From: an uncultured Bacilli bacterium
Lineage (GTDB): Bacteria; Bacillota_I; Bacilli_A; RF39; UBA660
Direction: 5' to 3'
Assembly (NCBI GenBank): GCA_934168005.1
Contig: CAKPMN010000015.1
Location: 1-25,660, forward strand
Length of the DNA stretch: 25,660 bases
Below, in pieces: positions 15,101 to 20,897 of the stretch. How positions within the stretch are numbered: position 1 is the stretch's first letter; the number at the start of each line of letters is the position of its first letter. The notes under the pieces were generated by a model that was given only the letters and a program-made list of their open reading frames with translations, made no database searches and was not told where the DNA came from. The position numbers were made by a program, and so were the translations under genes.

Positions 15101-15519
15101 ATCCATACTGTTCCTTCTTGTGGACTTTTTGGTAAAACAGAAGAAACATAATAATTTTTTACAGGTGTTGATGATATAACAGCTATATCACCTACTATAT
15201 TTCCAACAACTGGAAAATCACCTAATGATTCATATGTTTTTACATTAAGAGTAACTTTATTATAAGCATATGATCCAGTATCTCCACCACCAGATCCACC
15301 TGTTCCATTTGCAATAATATAATTTAGTTTAGCTAGTATTGTATCGCAGCTACACGCTGCATCATCAAATATATTATCTGTTATTTCTAGTTTCATTTTA
15401 TCTAATATTCTTTTTCTTGTATCTGTCATTGATAAAAGTCCCATGATTATTGCTAGAAATAATACTAGTAATGGGTACAATACCGCACTTACTACAAATC
15501 CTTTTTTACCCTTTTTCAT
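9109..15519 (-). CDS. Giant membrane-anchored surface protein with six glycine-rich modules
   Basis: The protein has 2136 residues. The N-terminus (MKKGKKGFVVSAVLYPLLVLFLAIIMGLLS) is basic then hydrophobic (helix about 8-30), with no obvious cleavage site, so the body is probably tethered outside. A linker with two Cys (AACSCDT, 55-59) precedes a folded domain at about 80-205 that contains SPQEGTVWIVQDRNSEYF. Six modules of about 310-330 residues follow, starting near residues 209, 541, 858, 1182, 1498 and 1807. Each begins like TYDYAGKYQVFTAPVSGTYEV, runs through YVGGxGG, GGGGATDIR, LKSRIMVAAGGGG and a poly-Gly stretch to GGSSYISGYxGCNSI, and (modules 1-5) closes GNGKAxITL. This order matches the ALK/LTK-type glycine-rich family. 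No LPXTG motif or C-terminal anchor is seen. A perfect TAAGGAGGATATAA ribosome site precedes the ATG. The gene is preceded by a leader ORF and a repressor-covered promoter. A role in adhesion or cell-surface structure is inference. Confidence 0.9.
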   Translation of the reverse strand: MKKGKKGFVVSAVLYPLLVLFLAIIMGLLSMTDTRKRILDKMKLEITDNIFDDAACSCDTILAKLNYIIANGTGGSGGGDTGSYAYNKVTLNVKTYESLGDFPVVGNIVGDIAVISSTPVKNYYVSSVLPKSPQEGTVWIVQDRNSEYFITSDWNKIGVSYVMQYENGIWNIKKSYIYTGESWQMLYYVPVSNGEIDLASSDINAKIEYTYDYTGKYQVFYAPFSGTYEVELWGAQGGYYNASQAAYGGKGAHTKGTIYLDAGTALYLYIGGQGGTGYYDSDISSTLAAGSKKSSGGWNGGGYGTYRNTSSFGNGGGGATDIRIVPTTKDTIWDEFDSLKSRIMVAAGGGGKSYDGSNHLFGGAGGGLNGSDGHRDNITLTYFNAANGGTQSAGGSKVIHFTSANDTSNSGGSFGKGGNGSYNFTSGGGSGYFGGGGGGHNYNDGYIAGGGGSSYISGYDGCNSIAEESTENNIIMSGSAYHYAISVADGNNSTTKKSYYFKDGLMEGDINSGNGSAKITLKSIEVRTSEKVAELQKDSETTWTYGYSGNYQKFVVPVSGTYRMQLYGASGGASHYSLKNYEGKGAYTEGNIYLKEGTTLYVYVGGKGGDGYATSSGWTGYSTYYSKGGYNGGGNGTYYNNSNWGNGGGGATDVRLVNGSVFGFDSLKSRIMVAGGGGGFGSILSGSTQELHYGGDGGGLNGIAGHIKDVSLTYFNAQNYGTQSSGGEAVFRADDSKYTGEDGSFGQGGDGAYLNSSGGGGGYYGGGGGGHNYNDGYITGGGGSSYISGHAGCNSISEDSTVSKINMSGASYHYSGYYYINTKMSDGINEGNGKAIFTLIDRSKQSDDTMENRKFDYNKVWTYEYNGNYQTFTAPVSGEYKVQLYGASGGASHYSLKAYEGKGGYTEGVIYLNKGTSLYVYVGGKGGDGYYDASGWTGYSTYYSKGGYNGGGNGTFNNTSTWGNGGGGATDVRLVSGNAKSFEGLKSRIMVAAGGSGVVSTRSGDNQEYYYGASGGGLTGNSGNRKTTNIDFLNALNGATQTLGGQGVRFYWGLTDTGSTNNSGKNGSFGQGGDGAYNNSSGGGGGYFGGGGGGHNYNDGYITGGGGSSYISGYEGCNSIVESSTENNIDYTGSAYHYSGYYFTDTSMKSGVQEGNGKAVITLVEEKTVSTETITNNRKNNDKVWTYDYAGKYQYFTAPVSGTYEIDLYGASGGAYHYSISSYAGKGAQTSGKIYLNAGTKLYVYVGGKGSDGYYSAMLNGASPTNYISSGGYNGGGNGSYGSTNNFGNGGGGATDIRIVSGDTDDFDSLKSRIMVAGGGAGTEYSGKHSYGGSAGGLVGESGHYSTDTTIHVNSSVGGSQTIGGTGTIHGLSNQNHIGKSGSFGKGGNGSYYYSSGGGGGYYGGGGGGHNNSTNYISGAGGSSYISGYSGCNSIKESSTESNIIHTGSAYHYSGYYFTEGSMDKNETIGNGKAIITLVSTTEKDKDTISNYVKSTENEWNFTFSKNYQEFTAPVSGTYSVTLNGAEGGYYDNSTQQYAGKGATTTGDIYLTEGTKLYIYVGGHGGNGNNDTSVNAELASGKYISSGGYNGGGNGSYGSTSNFGLGGGGATDIRLVSGNYKDFNSLKSRIMVAAGGAGSEYQGKWSYGGGGGTLVGISGKYADDAAWYFNGSTGGSQVAGGLAAFRADISKHTGEDGSFGQGGKGSFYYSSGGGSGYYGGGGGGHNKIDNYIAASGGSSYISGYEGCSSITESSTTSKVTMTGDEYHYSGYYFTNATMKSASNKGNGSAKIVLKNRDSSIEPQEDQVEWTYDYAGKYQVFTAPKTGYYYIQLWGASGGYYTYSQNAFAGLGSYTSGRIQLTKGTKLYVYVGGHGGYTHFTASGWTGDTTYYSQGGWNGGGDGTFHDTNTFGLGGGGSTDIRTVSTDSLTTWNENDSLKSRIMVAAGGGGVGYTGSWNYGASGGGLKGYEGRYKDSLTIYDNTSQGGTQIAGGKGTYRVASPLNHSGNDGGFGFGGTGAYYHSPGGGSGWYGGGGGGYTDSVGWTSAAGGSSYISGHNGCIGINSSGTPLKSTASSKADSYSWTNFIFTNTEMIDGRGYSWTTTVSSSSTGMPNYSGSGTMTGNLGNGYARITYLGA
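9150..14905 (-). repeat. Six tandem glycine-rich coding repeats (about 0.93-1.0 kb each)
   Basis: On the minus strand, module starts lie near 14895, 13897, 12945, 11973, 11027 and 10098. Modules 2 and 3 are the closest pair: both carry STYYSKGGYNGGGNGT and share long near-identical DNA at about 12,690-12,780 and 13,640-13,730. Modules 1 and 6 are the most divergent and sit at the ends, a pattern expected if the array grew by internal duplication. GGN codons make the coding strand G-rich, with GGCGGCGG runs, and locally less A/T-rich than its neighbours. Confidence 0.88.
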
Positions 15520-15530
15520 TTATATCCTCC

Positions 15531-15617
15531 TTAAAACTTAGAAGGACATGTTAAAACAAGCGAACTCTTATTCACTTTATCATACTTAAAAACAATGTTA
15601 ATTAAAACATCTTTCAT
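15531..15617 (-). CDS. 28-codon leader ORF before the giant gene
   Basis: ATG at 15617 has a good ribosome site (AGAAGGA, 6 nt upstream) and opens a 28-residue ORF that begins MKDVLINIVF and ends CPSKF. Its TAA (15533-15531) runs straight into the giant gene's ribosome site (TTTTAAGGAGG). The peptide has no helix strong enough to be a membrane toxin and no run of a single amino acid. It could be a leader peptide that controls ribosome access to the giant gene, or a true small protein. TCCTTCT in its last codons can pair with its own AGAAGGA ribosome site. Existence as a translated ORF is plausible but unproven. Confidence 0.5.
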   Translation of the reverse strand: MKDVLINIVFKYDKVNKSSLVLTCPSKF

Positions 15618-15653
15618 CTAATATCCTTCTCTCGTAAATGATTGTCCTACAAA

Positions 15654-15666
15654 TCACATTCTGTGA
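15654..15666. promoter_or_regulatory. Operator-like palindrome O1
   Basis: TCACATTCTGTGA is a perfect 5-bp inverted repeat around 3 nt, extending to 7-bp arms (AATCACA/TGTGATT, 15652-15668). It lies at about +5 to +17 relative to the expected start of the giant operon, suitable for blocking transcription. It shares its layout with O2 and O3. Confidence 0.7.
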
Positions 15667-15677
15667 TTATTAATTAT

Positions 15678-15706
15678 ATTTTATATCACGATTTGTGAGT
15701 TGTCAA
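15678..15706 (-). promoter_or_regulatory. Promoter of the leader ORF / giant-protein operon
   Basis: The minus strand has a consensus TTGACA (15706-15701), a 17-nt spacer and TAAAAT (15683-15678). The expected start is near 15671, giving a leader of about 150 nt. O2 lies wholly inside the spacer, with O1 and O3 flanking the promoter. TATAAA and TATAAT hexamers in the same stretch are alternatives with worse spacing. Confidence 0.75.
15686..15698. promoter_or_regulatory. Operator-like palindrome O2
   Basis: TCACGATTTGTGA has the same half-site layout as O1 with one base changed (TCACG/TGTGA). It occupies the -35/-10 spacer of the giant-operon promoter, 32 bp from O1. Confidence 0.68.
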
Positions 15707-15716
15707 GGCATACACC

Positions 15717-15729
15717 TCACATTTTGAGA
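15717..15729. promoter_or_regulatory. Operator-like palindrome O3
   Basis: TCACATTTTGAGA matches O1 and O2 in layout with one base off in the right half. It lies 31 bp from O2, upstream of the giant promoter's -35. It overlaps a TGAGATAAT extended -10 (15725-15733) that would serve the XRE gene on the plus strand, so it could mediate autoregulation. Confidence 0.62.
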
Positions 15730-15752
15730 TAATGTTTAGGGGATGATACGAT

Positions 15753-15989
15753 ATGATAGGACATGTTTTAAAATACCTTAGAAAAAAGAAAGGATTAAAA
15801 CAAGAAGAAATAGCAAAAATACTAAACATTAAAAGTAATGCTTTATCACAATATGAAACATCAGCGAGACAACCAACATTTGATACTATAGAAAAAATTG
15901 CTGATTTATGTGATTTTGATATTATTTTTAAGGACAGAAAGACTAATGAAAATTTTAAGGCAATTGATATTTTGAGAAAAGAAATATAA
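15753..15989 (+). CDS. Small XRE-family repressor, divergent from the giant-protein operon
   Basis: This 78-residue Cro/CI-type HTH protein is essentially only a DNA-binding domain. The HTH core is KQEEIAKILNIKSNALSQYETSARQPTFDTIEKIAD (about 17-52), followed by a short DFDIIFKDRKTNENFKAIDILRKEI tail. It resembles small SinR/ImmR-like or phage-type repressors. It is the only plus-strand gene in the window. It starts with ATG 10 nt after AGGGG and ends in a shared bidirectional terminator. The three palindromes in its upstream region are the obvious targets, so it likely represses the giant-protein promoter and itself. That assignment is inference from layout. Confidence 0.88.
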   Translation: MIGHVLKYLRKKKGLKQEEIAKILNIKSNALSQYETSARQPTFDTIEKIADLCDFDIIFKDRKTNENFKAIDILRKEI

Positions 15990-16016
15990 AAACGGTATTA
16001 ATTAATACCGTTTTTT
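15989..16016. terminator. Bidirectional terminator between the XRE gene and xerC
   Basis: The perfect stem aaaacggtatta (15989-16000) / taataccgtttt (16003-16014) is followed by a T-run on the plus strand and by T5 on the minus strand. It serves both convergent genes, and their stop codons touch it on either side. Confidence 0.9.
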
Positions 16017-16914
16017 ATTCATCTTTAATATGAGCTCTTGGATGAGCATTTAAGTATACATTTCTAAGTCTTTCATTAGAAATATGAGTATATATTTGTG
16101 TCGTAGATAAATCTTCATGTCCCAGTAGCTCTTGTACACTTCTTAAATCAGCACCATTATTCAACATATGAGTTGCAAAAGAATGTCTTAGCATATGAGG
16201 ACTAATATGTATTTTACTAGCGTGTTTTTTAAGTAAATTATCTATTATAGTTCTTACCCTTCTATCATGAAGTTGACCACCAGAATCATTCAAAAACAAA
16301 TATGGAGAATCTTCTTTTAAAAAGAAAGGACGAGATTTTTCTAAATAAAGATTTAATATATCTTCTAAACGTTTTCCATAAAGAACATATCTTTCTTTTG
16401 AACCTTTACCTAATATCTTAATTTTTCTTTCACTAAATGAAATATCTTTGATTTTAGTATTACAAAGTTCACTGACACGAACTCCTGTTGAATATAAAAA
16501 TTCTAATATTGCCTCTTCTCTTATACCCTTTGGATTAGATAGATCAGGATAAGAAAATATTTTTTCAACTTCTTCTTCATATAAGAATTTAGGTAATTTT
16601 TTATCTTGTTTTGGATTACTTATAAATATCATAGGATTATCTTTAATGTAACCTTCTTTTAATAAATATTTATAAAAGCTTCTAAGAGAACTTATATGTC
16701 TTGAAATACTAGCTTTAGAATAATTCTTATCATATAAATAAACTAAATAATTTCTTATAATCTTATAATCAACTTCATTTAAAGAAGTAATAGTTTCAAT
16801 ATTAAGATATGAAAAAAAAGTATTCAAGTCATTTTCATAATTTATGACAGTATAACTAGAATATCTTTTTTCTATATTAATATAATTTAAAAACTTATTT
16901 AATAACTCTTTCAC
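16015..16914 (-). CDS. xerC: Tyrosine recombinase XerC
   Basis: XerC resolves chromosome dimers at dif together with a partner Xer. At 299 residues it has the expected length. The N-terminal SAM-like DNA-binding domain covers about 1-90 and the catalytic domain about 105-295. Catalytic residues are visible: Arg146 (STGVRVSEL), Lys in GKGSKER (about 173), His240 and Arg243 (HISPHMLRHSFATHM), His266 (LLGHEDLSTT) and Tyr275 (QIYTHIS). The C-terminal YLNAHPRA is typical of XerC rather than a phage integrase. The GTG start at 16914 shares one base with the TAG stop of the upstream gene, and no clear ribosome site is seen. Reinitiation after the upstream gene is likely. Linkage to topA also fits a core gene. 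Confidence 0.92.
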   Translation of the reverse strand: MKELLNKFLNYINIEKRYSSYTVINYENDLNTFFSYLNIETITSLNEVDYKIIRNYLVYLYDKNYSKASISRHISSLRSFYKYLLKEGYIKDNPMIFISNPKQDKKLPKFLYEEEVEKIFSYPDLSNPKGIREEAILEFLYSTGVRVSELCNTKIKDISFSERKIKILGKGSKERYVLYGKRLEDILNLYLEKSRPFFLKEDSPYLFLNDSGGQLHDRRVRTIIDNLLKKHASKIHISPHMLRHSFATHMLNNGADLRSVQELLGHEDLSTTQIYTHISNERLRNVYLNAHPRAHIKDE

Positions 16915-18632
16915 TATCTAGTGCCCATTAAATGTATTGAAGATTTAGTAACACCTTTTGGAGCATCTTCTTCTCCATACATTTCCTTATACTCATCATC
17001 ATATAAGAAACTTTCTTGTTCATGATCTTCATCATCATGACTAGAAACATAAAAAGTATCATTAGGATTTGTAGGAGTATCAAGTTTATTTATAGTTTCC
17101 TTATCTTCTAAAACAAAATTATTTTTCTTCCTTAACTCTCTCATGATAAAGCGTATATAATCATAACGATATGGAGAATCAACAATATGTCTAGCCCAGT
17201 CGTCTAAAGCTATTTTATAAGTTTTATCAAAAGTATGAATGCGTGCAAAACCTATAATATTAGCAACTCTTTTTGAAAATAACCTTGGTTTATTCTCATT
17301 TTCTAAAGACTCATTATAATCAGCTTGTTCCAAATCTTTCATTGTTTCAATAATATTTGTTATCTTAGTATTTAATTCTTTTAAATTCTCAGAGCTTAAT
17401 TTCTTATCTTCTTCTAATTTAGCAACTGATTCTTTTAAATCTTTTTCTAAATCACCATATTCAATTCTACTTTTGTTAACTAATTGTTGTAATCTTAAAC
17501 TATCATAGTTTTTCTTTTCTTTTTGATATTGTCTTTTAAATCTATCTATATTACAGAATAATTTTCTAACATGTTCAAAAGTTTTTGAATATACAACAGG
17601 ATATCTATAATATGCCCCATCAGCAGTTTTAATAAAATTTCCTTCTAAATCATGTGCCAATATTGTAACTTGTCCAGAATAATTTTCATTTTGAATTAAA
17701 CTTCTAATTTGTTTAACATATTCTTTATGAGCCAATACATATTCTGTAATTTGATCTTTAAAAGCTCTCCTTATATCTTTTGAATTTTTATAATTTTCAA
17801 CTATAAAATCATCTAAATCCTCAGAAAGTGCAGTCTTTAAAATCAAAGGTTCACAGTTATTACCAATAATAAAACATAAACTTCTCTTTAAAGAGTAATC
17901 ATTATTATCATCTTTTACACTTTCTTCTTTTTGTTTTTCTTCGCGTCTTATTCTTTCTGCTTCTACTTCTTTTTCATTGCGTTTATTCTTACATTCTAAA
18001 TTAAAAGAAATAGCCTCTCTAAATATAGGATAAAATCGTAAATAATCCTCTATAGTTGATGGAGTCTCCCTAGAAACTGTATAACCTTTTTCTAAACTAG
18101 CAGCATTCATTTGAGCATATATGTCATCATCTTTTTGTTTTAATTCAAAATATCTATTTAAAAGATTATTAAATGATTTACTACTAAAATAATTTTCATC
18201 TATAAGTTCTATACCTTCATCGCTTAAAACATTTGTCAAAAATTCAGTGAAAAAATCTAAAAATTCTTGATTACTAACTTCACGTGGTTTATCCCCTTTT
18301 AAAATATAATATTTTCCACCTTTAAATATAGCACTTTCGCTACATCTAAAAATAACATCTCTATTATTATTTTCAAATGGAAGTGGATAAATAGTACCAT
18401 CTTTTCCAACTATTTTAATTTTATCATCCTTAGACTTTAACCAATGACTAGATAAAGCCTTATCTAAATAATGTTCTAAATCACCATAACCAGAAAGCAT
18501 ATAATCTAATATGGATAATTCTATTTCATCTTGTAACTCGCTAGATGAATTACGAAATTTAATCTTTTCACTTGTTCCATCATTATGCTCTAAAATCAAA
18601 CTAACAACTGGTACATCGCTTAAATTTTCCAT
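16914..18632 (-). CDS. Hypothetical protein with central coiled coil, between topA and xerC
   Basis: I do not recognise this 572-residue protein. It has no signal peptide or membrane helix. A mixed alpha/beta N-terminal region (1-200) includes GKDGTIYPLPFENNNRDVIFRCSESAIFKGGKYYILKGD. A charged linker follows (KRNEKEVEAERIRREEKQKEE, about 215-240). A second globular part contains VTILAHDLEGNFIKTADGAYYRYPVVY. A coiled coil spans about 385-450. The C-terminal part is helical (KTYKIALDDWARHIVDSPYRYDYIRFIMREL) with a very acidic tail. AGAGGTGATGAT precedes the ATG. The overlap with xerC suggests co-translation. topA's terminator lies upstream, so it probably has its own promoter. A cytoplasmic structural or chromosome-linked role is only a guess. 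Confidence 0.8.
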   Translation of the reverse strand: MENLSDVPVVSLILEHNDGTSEKIKFRNSSSELQDEIELSILDYMLSGYGDLEHYLDKALSSHWLKSKDDKIKIVGKDGTIYPLPFENNNRDVIFRCSESAIFKGGKYYILKGDKPREVSNQEFLDFFTEFLTNVLSDEGIELIDENYFSSKSFNNLLNRYFELKQKDDDIYAQMNAASLEKGYTVSRETPSTIEDYLRFYPIFREAISFNLECKNKRNEKEVEAERIRREEKQKEESVKDDNNDYSLKRSLCFIIGNNCEPLILKTALSEDLDDFIVENYKNSKDIRRAFKDQITEYVLAHKEYVKQIRSLIQNENYSGQVTILAHDLEGNFIKTADGAYYRYPVVYSKTFEHVRKLFCNIDRFKRQYQKEKKNYDSLRLQQLVNKSRIEYGDLEKDLKESVAKLEEDKKLSSENLKELNTKITNIIETMKDLEQADYNESLENENKPRLFSKRVANIIGFARIHTFDKTYKIALDDWARHIVDSPYRYDYIRFIMRELRKKNNFVLEDKETINKLDTPTNPNDTFYVSSHDDEDHEQESFLYDDEYKEMYGEEDAPKGVTKSSIHLMGTR

Positions 18633-18661
18633 ATCATCACCTCTAGCCTATCATCATAACA

Positions 18662-18690
18662 AGTATACTACATTTTTTATTTTTAATAAA
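18662..18690 (-). promoter_or_regulatory. Possible promoter of the 572-residue gene and xerC
   Basis: The minus strand has TATACT (18667-18662) with a weak TTTATT (18690-18685) 17 nt upstream. It lies between topA's terminator and the next start codon, where a promoter is needed if the terminator works. Confidence 0.45.
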
Positions 18691-18701
18691 GTGTTTTTTA
18701 A

Positions 18702-18737
18702 TAAAAAAAGTTGCGATTATTTTGTATAATCACAACT
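18702..18737 (-). terminator. topA terminator overlapping its stop codon
   Basis: On the minus strand AGTTGTGATTAT (18737-18726) pairs with ATAATCGCAACT (18720-18709), with one G-U pair and a 5-nt loop. A T-run follows. The topA TAA (18719-18717) lies inside the descending arm, and the ascending arm encodes topA's last residues. Confidence 0.8.
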
Positions 18738-20744
18738 ACTGCATTTAATTTTTTTACCATGAGAAATAAGCAAAGAATTACATTCAGGACAAACTTCACC
18801 TGTTGGCATATCCCAATAAGCAGTCTTACAAGTTGGGTAATTACTACACCCATAAAAAACTTTACCTTTTCTAGAATGTTTTTCTATTATTTTACCATCA
18901 CAATTTGGACAATTACAAATCTCTTTTTCTTCTCTTGGAACAGTTTTAACATACTTACATTTTGGATAAGCAGAACAAGCAGTAAACTCTCCAAACTTAC
19001 CCTTACGTATAACTAATGCTTCACCACACTCTGGGCAAACTTCACCAGTCTCCTTTGGAGGTTCCTTTTCTAGCTTTTCAAAAGCATTCTCTAATGCTGG
19101 TTCAAAATCGTTATAAAATCTAGTTAAAACATCTACCCAATTTGTATTCCCATCAGCTATTTTATCTAAATCTGTTTCCATAGAAGAAGTGTATTTAACA
19201 TTAATAATGTTACTAAAACACTCTTGTAATTTATCTGTTATCTCTATTCCTGTTTCTGTTGGAACAAATTTTTTATCTATAATATTAACATAACCATGAG
19301 TTTTTAACTTATTCATAATCGGAGCATAAGTAGATGGTCTACCAATTCCATCTTCTTCCATCGCTGCTACTAATTTAGCTTCAGTATATCTAGCAGGTGG
19401 TTGAGTAAAATGTTGCTCTTTTGTTATTTCTTTTGAAATAATAACATTTGATTTATAGTTTTCAAATGGTGGAAGAATGTTTTCAGTTGTATTCTCATAT
19501 TCAGAATAAACTTTTAAATATCCATCAAAAGTAATTACTTGACCTGTTGCTTTAAATTGATAATTTTGGTTATCTAAAATGACTGTTGTATTATCAGTCT
19601 TAGCAGGAGCCATTAAAGATGCAAGAGCCCTTGTATAAATAAGTTTATATAATTTATACTCATCATTTGTCAAATGAGCTTTAACTTCATCAGGAGTTCT
19701 TAAAATACTAGTTGGTCTAATACCTTCATGAGCATCCTGTACATTCTCTTTTGCTTTTGTTTTCTTTACAAACCCAACATAATCTTCTCCATATTTTTTA
19801 GAAATAAATTTAAATGTCTCATTAATAAATTCATTAGATAAACGTGTTGAATCAGTACGCATGTAAGAAATCAAACCTACTGTTTCATCCCCTAAGTCAA
19901 TACCTTCATATAGCTTTTGTGCTACCATCATTGTTTTAGTAGCGTTCATATTAAGTAAAGTTGAAGCTGCTTGTTGTAAAGTAGATGTAGTAAAAGGTAA
20001 CTTTGAATTTTTAGCTTTTCCTTTTTTCTCAACTTTATCTATTTTAAAAGTTGAAGTTAATTTATTTAATATATTATCGGCTTCTTCTTCATTTTTAACT
20101 TCTAATTTTTTATAATTATAAGTATCTAATTCAGCTTTAAAATCAGGAAAAAGTGCTTCTATTGTCCAATATTCAGTTGGTTTAAATGCTTCTATTTCTC
20201 TTTCCCTATCAACGATTAACTTTAATGCCACTGATTGAACTCTACCAGCTGCTTTGCCACTTGTCTTAGATTGCATTAGTTTAGATAGTCTAAAACCTAT
20301 TATACGATCTAATATTCTTCTAGCTTCTTGAGAATTTACTAAATCATAATCGATATCTCTAGCATGATTCAATGAATCTTTAACAGCATTTGGTGTTATT
20401 TCATTAAAGACTATTCTACTTGAGTTATCTTTATTTAAATCTAAAACATCTGCTAAATGCCATGATATTGCTTCTCCTTCACGGTCAGGGTCGGTTGCTA
20501 AATAAACAAAATCAGAATTTTTAACATCTTTTTTTAAATCATCTATAACCTTCTTTTTACCTTTTATAGTTACATAATTAGGCTTAAAAGAATTTTCTAT
20601 ATCAACACCAAGTCCATATTTACCTGATGTAGCTAAATCACGAATGTGTCCTTTTGAAGATACGACTTTATAGCTATCCCCTAAATATTTTCCAATTGAT
20701 TTTGTTTTTGCTGGTGATTCCACAATAACTAAGTTCTTTTTCAT
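18717..20744 (-). CDS. topA: DNA topoisomerase I (type IA)
   Basis: TopA relaxes negative supercoils by cutting one strand through a 5'-phosphotyrosine link. The 675 residues match bacterial TopA. The N-terminal Toprim domain starts NLVIVESPAKTKSIGKYLG, with the acidic triad in TDPDREGE (Asp85, Asp87, Glu89). The catalytic Tyr294 is in LISYMRTDSTRLS. Three C-terminal four-Cys zinc fingers follow: CPEC...CSAYPKC, CPNC...CSNYPTC and CPEC...CSSC. AGAGGCGATAAA precedes the ATG. The gene has its own TTGACA-17-TATAAA promoter and a terminator overlapping its stop. The usual Bacillota neighbour dprA is not upstream. Downstream, an unknown gene and xerC follow. Confidence 0.98.
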   Translation of the reverse strand: MKKNLVIVESPAKTKSIGKYLGDSYKVVSSKGHIRDLATSGKYGLGVDIENSFKPNYVTIKGKKKVIDDLKKDVKNSDFVYLATDPDREGEAISWHLADVLDLNKDNSSRIVFNEITPNAVKDSLNHARDIDYDLVNSQEARRILDRIIGFRLSKLMQSKTSGKAAGRVQSVALKLIVDREREIEAFKPTEYWTIEALFPDFKAELDTYNYKKLEVKNEEEADNILNKLTSTFKIDKVEKKGKAKNSKLPFTTSTLQQAASTLLNMNATKTMMVAQKLYEGIDLGDETVGLISYMRTDSTRLSNEFINETFKFISKKYGEDYVGFVKKTKAKENVQDAHEGIRPTSILRTPDEVKAHLTNDEYKLYKLIYTRALASLMAPAKTDNTTVILDNQNYQFKATGQVITFDGYLKVYSEYENTTENILPPFENYKSNVIISKEITKEQHFTQPPARYTEAKLVAAMEEDGIGRPSTYAPIMNKLKTHGYVNIIDKKFVPTETGIEITDKLQECFSNIINVKYTSSMETDLDKIADGNTNWVDVLTRFYNDFEPALENAFEKLEKEPPKETGEVCPECGEALVIRKGKFGEFTACSAYPKCKYVKTVPREEKEICNCPNCDGKIIEKHSRKGKVFYGCSNYPTCKTAYWDMPTGEVCPECNSLLISHGKKIKCSSCDYTK

Positions 20745-20769
20745 TTTATCGCCTCTTTAATCTTATTCT

Positions 20770-20798
20770 TTTATACACGAAAATAATTATCTTGTCAA
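20770..20798 (-). promoter_or_regulatory. topA promoter
   Basis: TTGACA (20798-20793), a 17-nt spacer and TATAAA (20775-20770) lie on the minus strand. The expected start is near 20763, about 19 nt before the ATG. Confidence 0.82.
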
Positions 20799-20871
20799 TT
20801 AGATTTATTAAACATAATTATACTTTACATATATTTCAAAATATAATATATAAAAGCCATATAATTTATGA

Positions 20872-20897
20872 CAAAAAAAGTAATCAAAAGATTACTT
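20872..20897 (-). terminator. Terminator overlapping the stop codon of the distal coiled-coil gene
   Basis: The stem aagtaatc (20878-20885) pairs with gattactt (20890-20897) around a 4-nt loop, with T7 following on the minus strand. The gene's TAA (20898-20896) overlaps the ascending arm. Confidence 0.82.

Noticed and set aside
15419..15519. Type IV pilin precursor reading of the giant protein's N-terminus
   Set aside because: The Glu at +5 after the Gly-Phe junction is absent, and no pilin-assembly genes are present in the window.
16015..16914. Tyrosine recombinase as integrase of a mobile island
   Set aside because: The C-terminal YLNAHPRA, the length and the link to topA fit housekeeping XerC. 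No att-like repeats flank it.
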